From NCBI GenBank assembly GCA_002315505.1, contig DCGX01000034.1, forward strand, positions 29,901 through 93,900: a DNA stretch of 64,000 nucleotides, written 5' to 3'. The DNA is from Ruminococcaceae bacterium UBA1767. Lineage in GTDB: Bacteria; Bacillota; Clostridia; Oscillospirales; Acutalibacteraceae. The position numbers and the translations under genes were made by a program. The notes below the pieces were generated by a model, which ran no database searches, was not told the DNA's origin, and saw nothing but the letters and a program-made list of their open reading frames with translations. Shown in pieces: positions 8,206 through 16,725 of the stretch; position 1 is the first letter of the stretch, and each line of letters begins with the position of its first letter.

Positions 8206-9039
8206 ATGACAAAATATGTAAAAAGAATAACAGCGTTTTTAATTTGTATTATAATGATGTTTACATCAATGATTCCGACTTGTGCGGCTGAACGTCCTGC
8301 AAAGCCGGAGGCTGATGAAGTTGGGTTTGCTCACGTGAACGGGATAGATATGGAATATGCGATTTACGGTGCGGAAAACAGTCAGGTTATGCTGATGTTT
8401 CCGCCGAATGGAAATGATATGCATAATTTTGACGGAAATCTTTTACCGTATTTTGCACAGGAATATAAGGTTATCACGGTTTCTCCTCGCGGAAGCGGAA
8501 AGAGCGGTCGTGGTGAGGGAAAGCTCACATTTGATTTGATGGCATCTGATGTTAATGAAATGCTTATTCAGATGGGCATTGAAAGTGTTTATATTTTCGG
8601 CTTCAGTGATGGCGGAAACCTTGGACTTGTGTTTACACTTGCTTATCCCGAAAAGGTTGAAAAGCTCGCAATTATGGGTGCAAATATTAACCCGTTCGGC
8701 ACAAAGCCGTCGAGCCAGATTGGTATTGTTTTGGAATATGCTTTTCTGCGTGTCAAGTATTTCTTTACAAAGAATCCCGATGACGCGCTTGAAGGCGACA
8801 TTATCGGAATGATGGTTGACCAGCCGACGATGAAGTTTAAAGACCTTGAGAAAATTGATATTCCCGTAATCAATATTTACGGGCAGAGCGATATGATGCT
8901 TCGTTCTCATTCGAAGAAAATCACGAAGTCGATTCCGAACTGTAAGGAATTGATGGTAAAGGGCGGAGGACACAGTTCCTGCTTTGATTATACAGATGAA
9001 TTGCTTGCACCGACATTGCTCGATTTCTTCGCCAACTAA
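8206..9039 (+). CDS. Secreted alpha/beta hydrolase
   Basis: This 277-residue protein carries a signal peptide ending near residue 28 (TCAAE). The alpha/beta hydrolase triad is intact: the nucleophile elbow GFSDGG puts Ser at 134, Asp is at 229 (YGQSDMM) and His is at 256 (GGGHSS). An oxyanion/lid region with SPRGSGKS follows the usual strand 4. The ribosome binding site AGGTGA precedes ATG 8206. The protein resembles small esterases or proline iminopeptidase-type hydrolases, but the substrate is not evident. It lies between two terminators and so is probably transcribed alone. Confidence 0.85.
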   Translation: MTKYVKRITAFLICIIMMFTSMIPTCAAERPAKPEADEVGFAHVNGIDMEYAIYGAENSQVMLMFPPNGNDMHNFDGNLLPYFAQEYKVITVSPRGSGKSGRGEGKLTFDLMASDVNEMLIQMGIESVYIFGFSDGGNLGLVFTLAYPEKVEKLAIMGANINPFGTKPSSQIGIVLEYAFLRVKYFFTKNPDDALEGDIIGMMVDQPTMKFKDLEKIDIPVINIYGQSDMMLRSHSKKITKSIPNCKELMVKGGGHSSCFDYTDELLAPTLLDFFAN

Positions 9040-9053
9040 ATAAACAAACAATT

Positions 9054-9084
9054 ACACCACCAAAGAATTGCTCTTCGGTGGTGT
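9054..9084. terminator. Bidirectional terminator hairpin
   Basis: An 8-bp perfect stem (9054-9061 with 9077-9084) sits between the convergent hydrolase and VanZ genes. Confidence 0.75.
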
Positions 9085-9088
9085 TAAT

Positions 9089-9646
9089 TTATGATTGTTC
9101 TTTTTCGGGTTGCTTTTCGCCACTGTGTCGGATTTTTCTCATCAGGTTGGAGGTTTGCTTGTTGCTTAAAACAAACACCTCATATCCGAGAATTCCGCCG
9201 ATGGTGTTTGTAATAACGTCAGTGATATCAGGCGTTCTGGTGTCGCTCAGTATCGGCTGAATGAACTCAATTGCAAGGCTGAGCAGGAACGTGAACAGTA
9301 AAACTTCAGTTGAAGTATAGCTTCTTCTTCTTGTCATCGGTAGTAAAAATCCGAACGGAACAGTTAAAAGAATATTCAATACTATCTGACGAATGTAATC
9401 TCCTCGACCTTCAATCAAATCAACAAACGGAACAAGATTCATTGTGGTTGGCGGATGGTTGAAAACAAAAGGAAGTGAGGCTATTATAGGCATTAATGTA
9501 AAATAGATGAGTATTGCAATGTATGCATACAATACAGTTCTTACGAGGAAAATATCTTTTCCTCTTTTTTTCCATTTTTTGTAAAACACAAAAATGTATA
9601 ACAGCAACAACACTGCAAAGTCAATAAGATATTTAACAATAGTCAT
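9089..9646 (-). CDS. VanZ family membrane protein
   Basis: This 185-residue protein has four or five transmembrane helices and the VanZ-family signature NLVPFVDL near the middle, followed by a helix with VPFGFLLP and then EFIQPIL and DITDVITNTIGG. VanZ proteins were named for low-level teicoplanin resistance, but most are of unknown membrane function. AAGGAGG lies just upstream of the start. The gene sits 58 bases behind the SGNH hydrolase gene and is probably the last gene of that operon. The charged C-terminus is cytoplasmic by prediction. The antibiotic role is not supported by any neighbour. Confidence 0.85.
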   Translation of the reverse strand: MTIVKYLIDFAVLLLLYIFVFYKKWKKRGKDIFLVRTVLYAYIAILIYFTLMPIIASLPFVFNHPPTTMNLVPFVDLIEGRGDYIRQIVLNILLTVPFGFLLPMTRRRSYTSTEVLLFTFLLSLAIEFIQPILSDTRTPDITDVITNTIGGILGYEVFVLSNKQTSNLMRKIRHSGEKQPEKEQS

Positions 9647-9704
9647 ATATTGAGCAACCTCCTTGCCTGAAAATTTCTTTACTTCTTATAATAATAACAC
9701 ATAA

Positions 9705-10745
9705 TTATAGTTTGTTCAATATTTTTTTCAAAACAGGTTCAATTGCATTTGCCATACTCAGAAAACCTGCATCATTCGGATGAGTATTGTCAACGGTTGC
9801 ACTTTCAATTGCGTCCTCTGAAATGAGGTCGTTGCCTGCAATGAAGTAAGCATTTTTGTCACCGACGGCGATTGCATCGAGATATGTTTTTTCGACGATA
9901 GCTTTTCTTTGAATTTCCTCGTCAGTGAGATGATACTTAGGTCTTGTCAGCATAAGAATCGGCAAATCAGGCTTAGACTTTCTTACTGCACTAAACAGCT
10001 TTGAATGTGTATTCTTCAGATGCTCAACATCGGGTGCGTTGTGGTCATAATCAAGCACGAACACACTCATATCAAGCCCGGAAAGATATTCTATTATTGC
10101 ATCCTCAGCTCTTGCTGAGCCTGAAAATCCCAAATTCACAAAGTCAAAGTCAAGTCTTCTCGAAAGAATTGTTTCGTATGCGTTTCCCGGACGTGAGCTA
10201 CACCCTCCCTGCGTGATTGATGAGCCGTAAAATACAATCGGTTTACTGTATGTATATTCACATGGGCTTTCAATAATTACATCTTTCGGCAAGGCAATAT
10301 GTACATTCTTAACGCCCGAATAGGTAGGGAAGTTTATTGTAATCAATCGCTTGCCTTTTCCGAAAAGGCTTGCTTTCCCTTCAAGATGAGGACCTAAATC
10401 AAAGTCGGGAAATATCGTTGCAGAGTAAATTGATTTGTTGCCGATTCCTTCATAAATGTCAAAGCCTGCGAAACCGCTCATTGCAAAGTGCGTCATATGG
10501 TCAATGTTGTGCATTTCTGCACTGAACCAAAGCTCTGTTGCATCTGTTACAAATCGGATTCGACCGCCTGCGGTCTGACGATTGTGATGTACTACACCAT
10601 TGTTGCAGTTTTCGGCAACATCAAACGGCAGACGATAAAAACAATCTCCGTCATGCATAAGCCCGTAAATACGAAAAGGAGAGTCAAATACGGAATAAAT
10701 ATCATATTTTGATGAGTTGAAGTCTTTATTAACGAAAAAATCCAT
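9705..10745 (-). CDS. SGNH/GDSL hydrolase with N-terminal beta-sandwich domain
   Basis: The 346-residue protein has an N-terminal beta-rich domain (about 1-155) followed by an SGNH esterase domain. Block I is YGSSITQG (nucleophile Ser 176), block II is the Gly of LGFSGS (about 207), block III is the Asn of DHNAPD (236), and block V is DNTHPND (Asp 319, His 322). This two-domain plan is typical of carbohydrate or acyl esterases acting on glycans or polyketides. No signal peptide is present, so it is probably cytoplasmic. AGAAGG lies ahead of the ATG. It follows the GxGYxYP gene by 39 bases in one operon. Deacetylation of an imported sugar is a reasonable but unproven role. Confidence 0.85.
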   Translation of the reverse strand: MDFFVNKDFNSSKYDIYSVFDSPFRIYGLMHDGDCFYRLPFDVAENCNNGVVHHNRQTAGGRIRFVTDATELWFSAEMHNIDHMTHFAMSGFAGFDIYEGIGNKSIYSATIFPDFDLGPHLEGKASLFGKGKRLITINFPTYSGVKNVHIALPKDVIIESPCEYTYSKPIVFYGSSITQGGCSSRPGNAYETILSRRLDFDFVNLGFSGSARAEDAIIEYLSGLDMSVFVLDYDHNAPDVEHLKNTHSKLFSAVRKSKPDLPILMLTRPKYHLTDEEIQRKAIVEKTYLDAIAVGDKNAYFIAGNDLISEDAIESATVDNTHPNDAGFLSMANAIEPVLKKILNKL

Positions 10746-10784
10746 TTTCAGTACCTTCTCTTTTTATACGAATATTAAATTATT

Positions 10785-12449
10785 TCAGCTGATGAAATCT
10801 TTTGGTGTGGCATTTTCGTGCGGAATGTTTTCCTCCATAGTTTTGAGGAAGTCATCTGCATTGAGCACAACAACGTGCTCATCAAGTGCTTCAATGAATT
10901 TCTGTACCGAAGCAGGCCTCATTGACCATGCGTGTACGCAGATAACTGAGTAACCATTAACGGAATTAATATCAACAGGGTAGTTGTTGATTATATCTGC
11001 ACGGCTCTGAATCCATTCATCTGTTGCACCGTCATATCCGTCATTTGCCCACAATGAAAGACGTACACTTGCAAACGGCTTGTCGTTTGAAAACCATACC
11101 TTGCCTGTTCCTGCTTGATATTTATCCGGGTCGAGTAAAAGAATACCGCCGTCAATGTTGTCAAACCTTGAAAAATAACCGAGTCTGTAGGTGAATTTCT
11201 TGTCTTTGAGAGTAGTATAGTCATCAAGAATTGTAAGAATTCGCTGATTGCTTTTGAGCATTGCGGAAGCAGTGCGTGTTGACATAAGGTCAATCGAATT
11301 TTTGTCGTAGCAGGTTGGATTGCAATAGGCTATTCCCGAAGGACCTGCGGCGAAATACTGATTATCGTTTGCTTTTGAATAAATTACCTTAAGTGCAAGC
11401 GGACTAAATTCCTGAAGGAACGGTGAAACGGTCCATGTCATGGTTGTGTCGGGATATGTGCTTACGGTCTGACGGTATTCACTAAAGCCGTTCTGAATCC
11501 ACTGACAGTTGTCACCATCGGAATAAACAAGTGTGACATAATGTTTTGATGGGTCATTGTATGCGACAGGAGTTGATTTGTTCGGCTCGGGGATTTCAAC
11601 TACAACATTTGAAAGAATGGAATTGTTCCAGCAGATGTCCGACGGAGTAATGTAGCAGCCGAGCTTGGAAATATACTCAACGAAGTGCTTTTCCATCTCA
11701 ACCCAACCAAGAATTGCGGTATTTTTACCACTCCAGGTAAGTATTTTTTTAAGATATCTGTTGCCTGCATCAGTGCTGTCAGTGTAGAAACAATATGCAT
11801 TCTGCTGAATAGCGAGGTCACGAAGACCCGGTTTTGAATATTTTTGATGAATAACAAGACCTTTTCTGAAATGGTCACGGAGAGCTACCCAGTGCTCCTG
11901 CTGGAAGTCATAATCGTACTCATCAGCGGAAATATCCAATTTGGCGGTAAGTCCGCTATTTTTTGCGATTTCCTCAATGCTTTTCTGTACGGGAAGCCAT
12001 CCGTAAGCAGTTGCATAGTTGACAGCAACTGCAAGTCCTTCGCCGAATTCGGATTCACGGTAGAGAGTATATCCTGAGTCGCCGATATAGGATTTGAATT
12101 TTTCTATGAGAGTCGCAAGATTCCAGTTTTCGTAGTGAAGTGTTTTGCCCGACTTCTCTATTTCTGCAAGATATTCTTTGTCAACACCGTTTGTGAGAAA
12201 ATAAATGCAGGGATTTGTTTTGGCTACGATTCCCTGAAGAGCAAATGCTGTCATCATTTCTTCATAGGAATAGCCGTTGACACTGAGCACATAGATATCG
12301 TCGCTCAGCTCCTGCTTTCGGATAACACCTTCCAACGAAAGAAGCTCCGCTTCGGTTGCGGCTGTCGGAATTTTCGGCTCTGCTATGAGAGCAAACGAAC
12401 CGAGAAAAATAACGAATGCCGTATAGAGTGCAACTATTTTTGTAAACAT
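10785..12449 (-). CDS. Exported GxGYxYP family protein (putative glycan-active enzyme)
   Basis: The 554-residue protein begins with a signal or anchor segment (residues 5-22). It matches the GxGYxYP family, whose name motif appears here in the degenerate form AGPSGIAYCNP near residue 370. A conserved acidic motif, YSDGDNCQW, lies about 60 residues before it. Members are thought to be polysaccharide-associated proteins, often predicted glycoside hydrolases, but I know of no biochemical proof. The gene is second in an operon behind a GDPD and ahead of an SGNH esterase and VanZ. GAGG lies ahead of the start codon. Function is inferred only from family and context. Confidence 0.75.
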   Translation of the reverse strand: MFTKIVALYTAFVIFLGSFALIAEPKIPTAATEAELLSLEGVIRKQELSDDIYVLSVNGYSYEEMMTAFALQGIVAKTNPCIYFLTNGVDKEYLAEIEKSGKTLHYENWNLATLIEKFKSYIGDSGYTLYRESEFGEGLAVAVNYATAYGWLPVQKSIEEIAKNSGLTAKLDISADEYDYDFQQEHWVALRDHFRKGLVIHQKYSKPGLRDLAIQQNAYCFYTDSTDAGNRYLKKILTWSGKNTAILGWVEMEKHFVEYISKLGCYITPSDICWNNSILSNVVVEIPEPNKSTPVAYNDPSKHYVTLVYSDGDNCQWIQNGFSEYRQTVSTYPDTTMTWTVSPFLQEFSPLALKVIYSKANDNQYFAAGPSGIAYCNPTCYDKNSIDLMSTRTASAMLKSNQRILTILDDYTTLKDKKFTYRLGYFSRFDNIDGGILLLDPDKYQAGTGKVWFSNDKPFASVRLSLWANDGYDGATDEWIQSRADIINNYPVDINSVNGYSVICVHAWSMRPASVQKFIEALDEHVVVLNADDFLKTMEENIPHENATPKDFIS

Positions 12450-12501
12450 AATAAATCCTCTTTTTCTGAATTATTTTCGATTTTGCAAAATATTAATTCT
12501 G

Positions 12502-13284
12502 TTATTCGCAGAAAACATTTGACTCGATATAGTCCACACCGAGAGATTTGGAATATGCGATTGTAAACGGATCGTCACAGGTCCATGAGCCGACCTTAAG
12601 CCCTCTCGAATGGAACTGTTCAACCATTTCTTCTGTGATTATTTCGTATTTCACATCCGCTGAGATGTTATAGTCAAAGCATTGACTGTAATCTGCAGAA
12701 GCATCTTTGATTACATACATCATCGGCATTGTCGGGAAAAGCTTTCTTGCGGTTATAAGGTCTTCAATGTGCGGAGATTCATAAATGCATTTTGTTATGT
12801 CGTATTTTTCCTGTGCAATTGTAAAAACGTCCCTGATAAGCTCCTCTGTTGCCTGCACCTTGAATTCAATGTAGAATTCGAGATTATATTCCTTCATAAT
12901 GTCAAGGAAGCTGTCATAAGAGCATAGATAAACCTCGTCAAGAGTTTTAAGGTTTTTCAACGGCTTTGCGGTAAGCTCTTCGTATGTACTGTCGGCAACT
13001 GTCAGTTTACTGCCGTCTTTGAATACAACCTCGGAATTGTGGTTGAGCACATAAACACCGTCTTTTGTGACACGCAGGTCGGTTTCAACACCCTCTGCAC
13101 CGTGCTTTGCAGCTTCGACAAATGCAAGAGCAGTGTTTTCGGGATACATAAATGAATAGCCTCTGTGAGCCATTATTGCGGTGTTGTCTGTGGGAACAGC
13201 CATACCGAATATTCCGCCGATAGCGGTAAATATGCTTATTACCCACGCACAGAATATCTTTGAAATAAGTGATAATTTTAACAT
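12502..13284 (-). CDS. Membrane-anchored glycerophosphodiester phosphodiesterase
   Basis: AGGAGA at 13296-13291 fixes the start at ATG 13284 (260 residues); a longer frame to 13323 lacks a ribosome binding site. An N-terminal hydrophobic segment (about 5-27) exports or anchors the enzyme. The GDPD active-site set is complete: AHRG (His 40, Arg 41), PENT (48-51), ETD (Glu 67, Asp 69) and the second catalytic His at 82 (LNHN). It releases glycerol-3-phosphate from glycerophosphodiesters, for example deacylated phospholipids or teichoic acid. It heads the GDPD/GxGYxYP/SGNH/VanZ operon; the next gene starts 52 bases later. Confidence 0.92.
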   Translation of the reverse strand: MLKLSLISKIFCAWVISIFTAIGGIFGMAVPTDNTAIMAHRGYSFMYPENTALAFVEAAKHGAEGVETDLRVTKDGVYVLNHNSEVVFKDGSKLTVADSTYEELTAKPLKNLKTLDEVYLCSYDSFLDIMKEYNLEFYIEFKVQATEELIRDVFTIAQEKYDITKCIYESPHIEDLITARKLFPTMPMMYVIKDASADYSQCFDYNISADVKYEIITEEMVEQFHSRGLKVGSWTCDDPFTIAYSKSLGVDYIESNVFCE

Positions 13285-13361
13285 AGAAATTCTCCTGTTC
13301 AGTTGATAGATATAAGATATCATAAAAGGCGAATATAATCAACATAAAAGATAATAAAAAC

Positions 13362-13400
13362 AGCAGGACTATACGGAGCTTCCATAACGATAGTCCTGCT
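13362..13400. terminator. Terminator of tcdA
   Basis: An 11-bp perfect stem (13362-13372 with 13390-13400) has T-rich flanks on both strands, between the tcdA stop and the GDPD start. Confidence 0.8.
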
Positions 13401-13404
13401 TTTA

Positions 13405-14100
13405 TTACAGCTTTATTATGTCCTTGATTACTTCTCCTGCAATAATGAGTCCTGCGACCGACGGCACAAATGAAATGCTTCCGGGAACGGATTTGCCGTT
13501 TTCCGTTATGCCTGTTTTAATCGGCTCTTCCTTTGAGTATAATACCTTTACTTTTTTTATTCCCCGTTTTTTTAATTCATATCGCATTACTCTTGCCAGC
13601 GGACAAACACTTGTTTTTGATATATCTGCAATTTCAAACTGAGTCGGGTCGAGCTTGTTTCCTGTACCCATACAGCTGATTATCGGAACGTTATTTTCTT
13701 TTGATTTTTCAATCAGCAACAGCTTTGATGAAACCGTGTCGATTGCATCCACCACGTAGTCAAACTGCGAAAAATCAATTGATGCTATGTTTTCTTTGCA
13801 GACAAACAGCTTTTCGGCGTTGAAACTGATGTCGGGATTTATCGAGAGTGCACGTTTCTTTGCAACCTCAACCTTGTCCATGCCGATTGTGTCATTTGCT
13901 GCAATAAGCTGACGATTTATATTTGACTCCGAAACACAATCCGAGTCAAAGGCCGTAATATTGCCGACTCCACCACGCACAAGTGCTTCAACCGTGTATG
14001 ATCCGACACCGCCGATGCCGAATACAGCAACATTGGATTTTTTCAGTTTTTCGATGTTTTCTTTTCCGATAAGCAGTTCGCTTCTTTCAAAAATTGACAT
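13405..14100 (-). CDS. tcdA: tRNA threonylcarbamoyladenosine dehydratase (TcdA)
   Basis: AAGGTGA before ATG 14100 gives 231 residues (MSIFERSELLIG). This is an E1/ThiF-type adenylating enzyme: the ATP loop FGIGGVGS is at 27-34 and the NINRQ motif at about 60-64. SCMGTGNKLDP and the CPLARVMR segment are typical of TcdA/CsdL. It cyclises t6A37 in ANN-decoding tRNAs to ct6A, using ATP. The length matches the compact Firmicutes form, without the C-terminal membrane helix of the E. coli protein. It has its own consensus-like promoter, divergent from the lysozyme gene. Confidence 0.9.
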   Translation of the reverse strand: MSIFERSELLIGKENIEKLKKSNVAVFGIGGVGSYTVEALVRGGVGNITAFDSDCVSESNINRQLIAANDTIGMDKVEVAKKRALSINPDISFNAEKLFVCKENIASIDFSQFDYVVDAIDTVSSKLLLIEKSKENNVPIISCMGTGNKLDPTQFEIADISKTSVCPLARVMRYELKKRGIKKVKVLYSKEEPIKTGITENGKSVPGSISFVPSVAGLIIAGEVIKDIIKL

Positions 14101-14117
14101 ACACATCACCTTGGATA

Positions 14118-14146
14118 ATTATACCAACAAAATACATTATTTTCAA
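14118..14146 (-). promoter_or_regulatory. Promoter of tcdA
   Basis: On the minus strand TTGAAA (14146-14141) and TATAAT (14123-14118) have a 17-base spacer. It is divergent from the lysozyme promoter only 12 bases away. Confidence 0.7.
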
Positions 14147-14158
14147 GTGCGGAAAAGG

Positions 14159-14188
14159 TTGACATATGATATAAAAATAATGTAGAAT
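14159..14188 (+). promoter_or_regulatory. Promoter of GH25-dockerin gene
   Basis: TTGACA at 14159-14164 and TAGAAT at 14183-14188 have an 18-base spacer, 32 bases ahead of the start codon. Confidence 0.6.
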
Positions 14189-14219
14189 AGAAATATAAAA
14201 AAGATGATGGAGAAGTATT

Positions 14220-16028
14220 ATGTATAAAAAAATAATTGCTTCGGTTTTAATATTTGTTTTGTTGATGGCTTGCCTTGTAATGCCGTCTTCAGCCGCTTCG
14301 ACTATTTATCTGTCGGACGCAAATTATCCTTCGTCGCATGTGGCGGGAAACACATTTTCGGTTTACGGAACAATTTCGTCGGATTATACACTTACCTATG
14401 TGTGGATAGGTGCGATAAAGAGCGACGGAACTACTGCGTTTTCTTATAACGAAAATCCACAGTCGAAGAGCTTCAACATACACTCGATTGATGATTATAT
14501 GACATTTTCAAAGCTCTCAAGGGGTACATATACTTATAAAATTATAGCTTCAAACAGCAAGGAGAGTAAAACGGTGCTTCTGGCAAAGCAATTCACCGTT
14601 TCTTCAACTTCTTCAAAATTCACACTTGAAAACGAAACCTATCCGACATATCTCGGAGTGGGCAAGACTTTTTCTGTTTACGGAAATCTTTACTGTGACG
14701 ATGTGATTACCTCAGTTACCGCAGGTGTATACAAAACGGACGGAACTGCAGTATTTTCAAAAACAGTTTATCCGAACTCTACCTCATATAATCTTCACAA
14801 TCTTGATACTTATCTGACATTCTCGAAGCTCGAGAGCGGAAGCTATACATACAAGGTTGTTGCAAGTACGGAAATTACAAAGAACTATACCGTCTTATCA
14901 AGAACATTTACTGTCGGTAGCGGAAATTGTGCCGAGGATGGGTTGAAAAGTGTAAACTGGACAGTTTACGATGTCTCTTCATGGACCACGATTAATAGCT
15001 GGAAGAACTTTACTGAGGGTGTTGACGCATTTATTCTCAGAGTCGGTTATACAGGCACAAGAACGGGTGCATGTGCTGAGGACAGCGCATTTGAAACGAA
15101 TTACAATAAGCTCGTTTCGATGGGTATTCCTGTCGGATGCTATTATTACAGCCTTGCCGTAACTACTCAGGAGGCGGAAGAGGAAGCTCAGTTTGTAATA
15201 AATATTCTCAAAAAGTATAATTGTAAAATGAATATGCCTATTTATTTTGACGCGGAAACCGAAGAGCAGATGTCGCTCAGCGATGCAACTATGACTAAAG
15301 TTGTGCGTGCGTTCTGCGATAAGCTGACCGAAAACGGCTACTATCCGGGATTTTATTGCAGTAAGTCGTTCCTTACTGATGAGGTTTATGAGGACGAGCT
15401 TACCGATATAACGAAGTGGGTTGCTCAGTATTCATCAAAATGCTATTACACAGGTTCTTACGGAATGTGGCAGTATACAGACAGCGGAGATGTCGGCGGT
15501 ACATATGACCCGATTGACATCAACGAATGCTATTATGATTATGCTTCGTATATCGAGAATAACGGATATAACGGCTTCAAAAAAACACCGACCGCCATAA
15601 CAAGTACAACCACCACGACAGTTGTACCGAAGTTTTCGATTAAAACAGGTACAAATCTTACCTTGTCGGGAGACAAAATTATTCTTAAAACTGTCGGAAT
15701 GACGACACAGAATTTCACAAGCACATTTGTTACCAAAACATCAAATGTTACCGTTTCTTATGAGGGTGCAGTTAACGGCAAGGTTACAACGGGTACGAAG
15801 GTAATCGGTAAAACTTCATCTGCAACGCTCGGAACATATACTGTTTCCGTGCTTGGTGATGTGTGTGCAGACGGTGTGATTAATTCTACGGATGCACTTT
15901 ATATTCTTCGGAATTCAGTAGGTACGGGTTCGCTTACTGAAGCTCAGAAGATAAGCTCAGATATTAATTGTGACGGAAAAATCAATTCTTCAGATGCACT
16001 TGAGATTCTTAAAAAAATAGTGGGATGA
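14220..16028 (+). CDS. Secreted GH25 lysozyme with C-terminal dockerin
   Basis: The 602-residue protein has a signal peptide ending at SSAA (about 26) and two homologous beta-sandwich-like modules of about 100 residues (about 27-130 and 132-235; shared FSVYG, DGT and TFSKL-SG-YTYK). A GH25 muramidase domain starts near 245, with YDVSSW (Asp 251) and the catalytic FDAETE (Asp 344, Glu 346), ending with GMWQYTDSG. After a Thr-rich linker and a small beta module, a type I dockerin (about 546-602) carries two calcium loops (DVCADGVINSTDA and DINCDGKINSSDA). It should cleave peptidoglycan while docked to a cohesin scaffold, either a cell-wall remodelling or a bacteriolytic role. No cohesin gene is in this window. 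Confidence 0.93.
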   Translation: MYKKIIASVLIFVLLMACLVMPSSAASTIYLSDANYPSSHVAGNTFSVYGTISSDYTLTYVWIGAIKSDGTTAFSYNENPQSKSFNIHSIDDYMTFSKLSRGTYTYKIIASNSKESKTVLLAKQFTVSSTSSKFTLENETYPTYLGVGKTFSVYGNLYCDDVITSVTAGVYKTDGTAVFSKTVYPNSTSYNLHNLDTYLTFSKLESGSYTYKVVASTEITKNYTVLSRTFTVGSGNCAEDGLKSVNWTVYDVSSWTTINSWKNFTEGVDAFILRVGYTGTRTGACAEDSAFETNYNKLVSMGIPVGCYYYSLAVTTQEAEEEAQFVINILKKYNCKMNMPIYFDAETEEQMSLSDATMTKVVRAFCDKLTENGYYPGFYCSKSFLTDEVYEDELTDITKWVAQYSSKCYYTGSYGMWQYTDSGDVGGTYDPIDINECYYDYASYIENNGYNGFKKTPTAITSTTTTTVVPKFSIKTGTNLTLSGDKIILKTVGMTTQNFTSTFVTKTSNVTVSYEGAVNGKVTTGTKVIGKTSSATLGTYTVSVLGDVCADGVINSTDALYILRNSVGTGSLTEAQKISSDINCDGKINSSDALEILKKIVG

Positions 16029-16034
16029 TGACAC

Positions 16035-16709
16035 TTGAATTTTTATATATGGATTTACTATGTCTTCGAGATGATAGGAATCGTTGCATTTGCCGTTTCG
16101 GGTGCGATGGTTGCAATCAATAAGCGGGTTGATGTTTTCGGAGTAATTCTGTGCAGTGTTATTACGGCGCTTGGCGGTGGAATTATCCGTGATGTTCTCA
16201 TTGGCATATCACCGCCTAAGTTTTTTTCGAGCTATGTTTACGTGCTCGGGGCTGTGATTACGGCGACGATTGTATTTATCGTTGCATATATTTTCAAGGA
16301 TGAGTATCAGAAGCGTTCGACGATGATTGATACTGTTAACAATGTTTTTGATGCAATCGGACTCGGAATCTTTACGGTTACTGGAGCTAAGATTGCTTAC
16401 GAATCGGGATTTACTACTAACGGAATTCTTGTTGTTACACTTGCAACGCTGACGGGTATCGGCGGAGGTATTCTCCGTGATGTGATGCTCACGGAAATCC
16501 CGTTTGTGCTTAAAAAGAGAGTTTATGCTCTTGCATCAATAATCGGTGCGACAACATATCATTTGCTTTTTACACACGGAGTACACTACAGGGTTGCGAC
16601 GGTAATAACTGTGATTATTGTATTTGTTATCCGGATTTGTGCAACGGTATTTGAGTGGGATTTACCTTCGGTAAGGCTAAAAAATGATAAAAAGAATGCA
16701 GGCATTTGA
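16035..16709 (+). CDS. TRIC-family (UPF0126) cation channel
   Basis: The 224-residue protein has seven transmembrane helices in two repeated halves, each with the family motif GGGxxRDV (GGGIIRDV and GGGILRDV). Bacterial TRIC/YicG proteins form homotrimeric monovalent-cation channels. The frame starts with a TTG at 16035, six bases after the lysozyme stop; GGGATG at 16022-16027 may serve as ribosome binding site. A terminator overlaps the stop codon. There is no reason to link it functionally with the lysozyme beyond adjacency. Confidence 0.88.
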   Translation: MNFYIWIYYVFEMIGIVAFAVSGAMVAINKRVDVFGVILCSVITALGGGIIRDVLIGISPPKFFSSYVYVLGAVITATIVFIVAYIFKDEYQKRSTMIDTVNNVFDAIGLGIFTVTGAKIAYESGFTTNGILVVTLATLTGIGGGILRDVMLTEIPFVLKKRVYALASIIGATTYHLLFTHGVHYRVATVITVIIVFVIRICATVFEWDLPSVRLKNDKKNAGI

Positions 16710-16725
16710 TTGCCTGCATTTTCTT
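16695..16725. terminator. Bidirectional terminator overlapping TRIC stop codon
   Basis: A 10-bp perfect stem (16695-16704 with 16711-16720) is followed by TTCTT. The TRIC stop codon lies in the loop, and the lipoprotein gene ends a few bases away on the other strand. Confidence 0.85.

Noticed and set aside
8443..9051. 202-residue frame antisense to the secreted alpha/beta hydrolase
   Set aside because: It lies wholly opposite a gene with an intact catalytic triad and has no ribosome binding site or recognisable motif.
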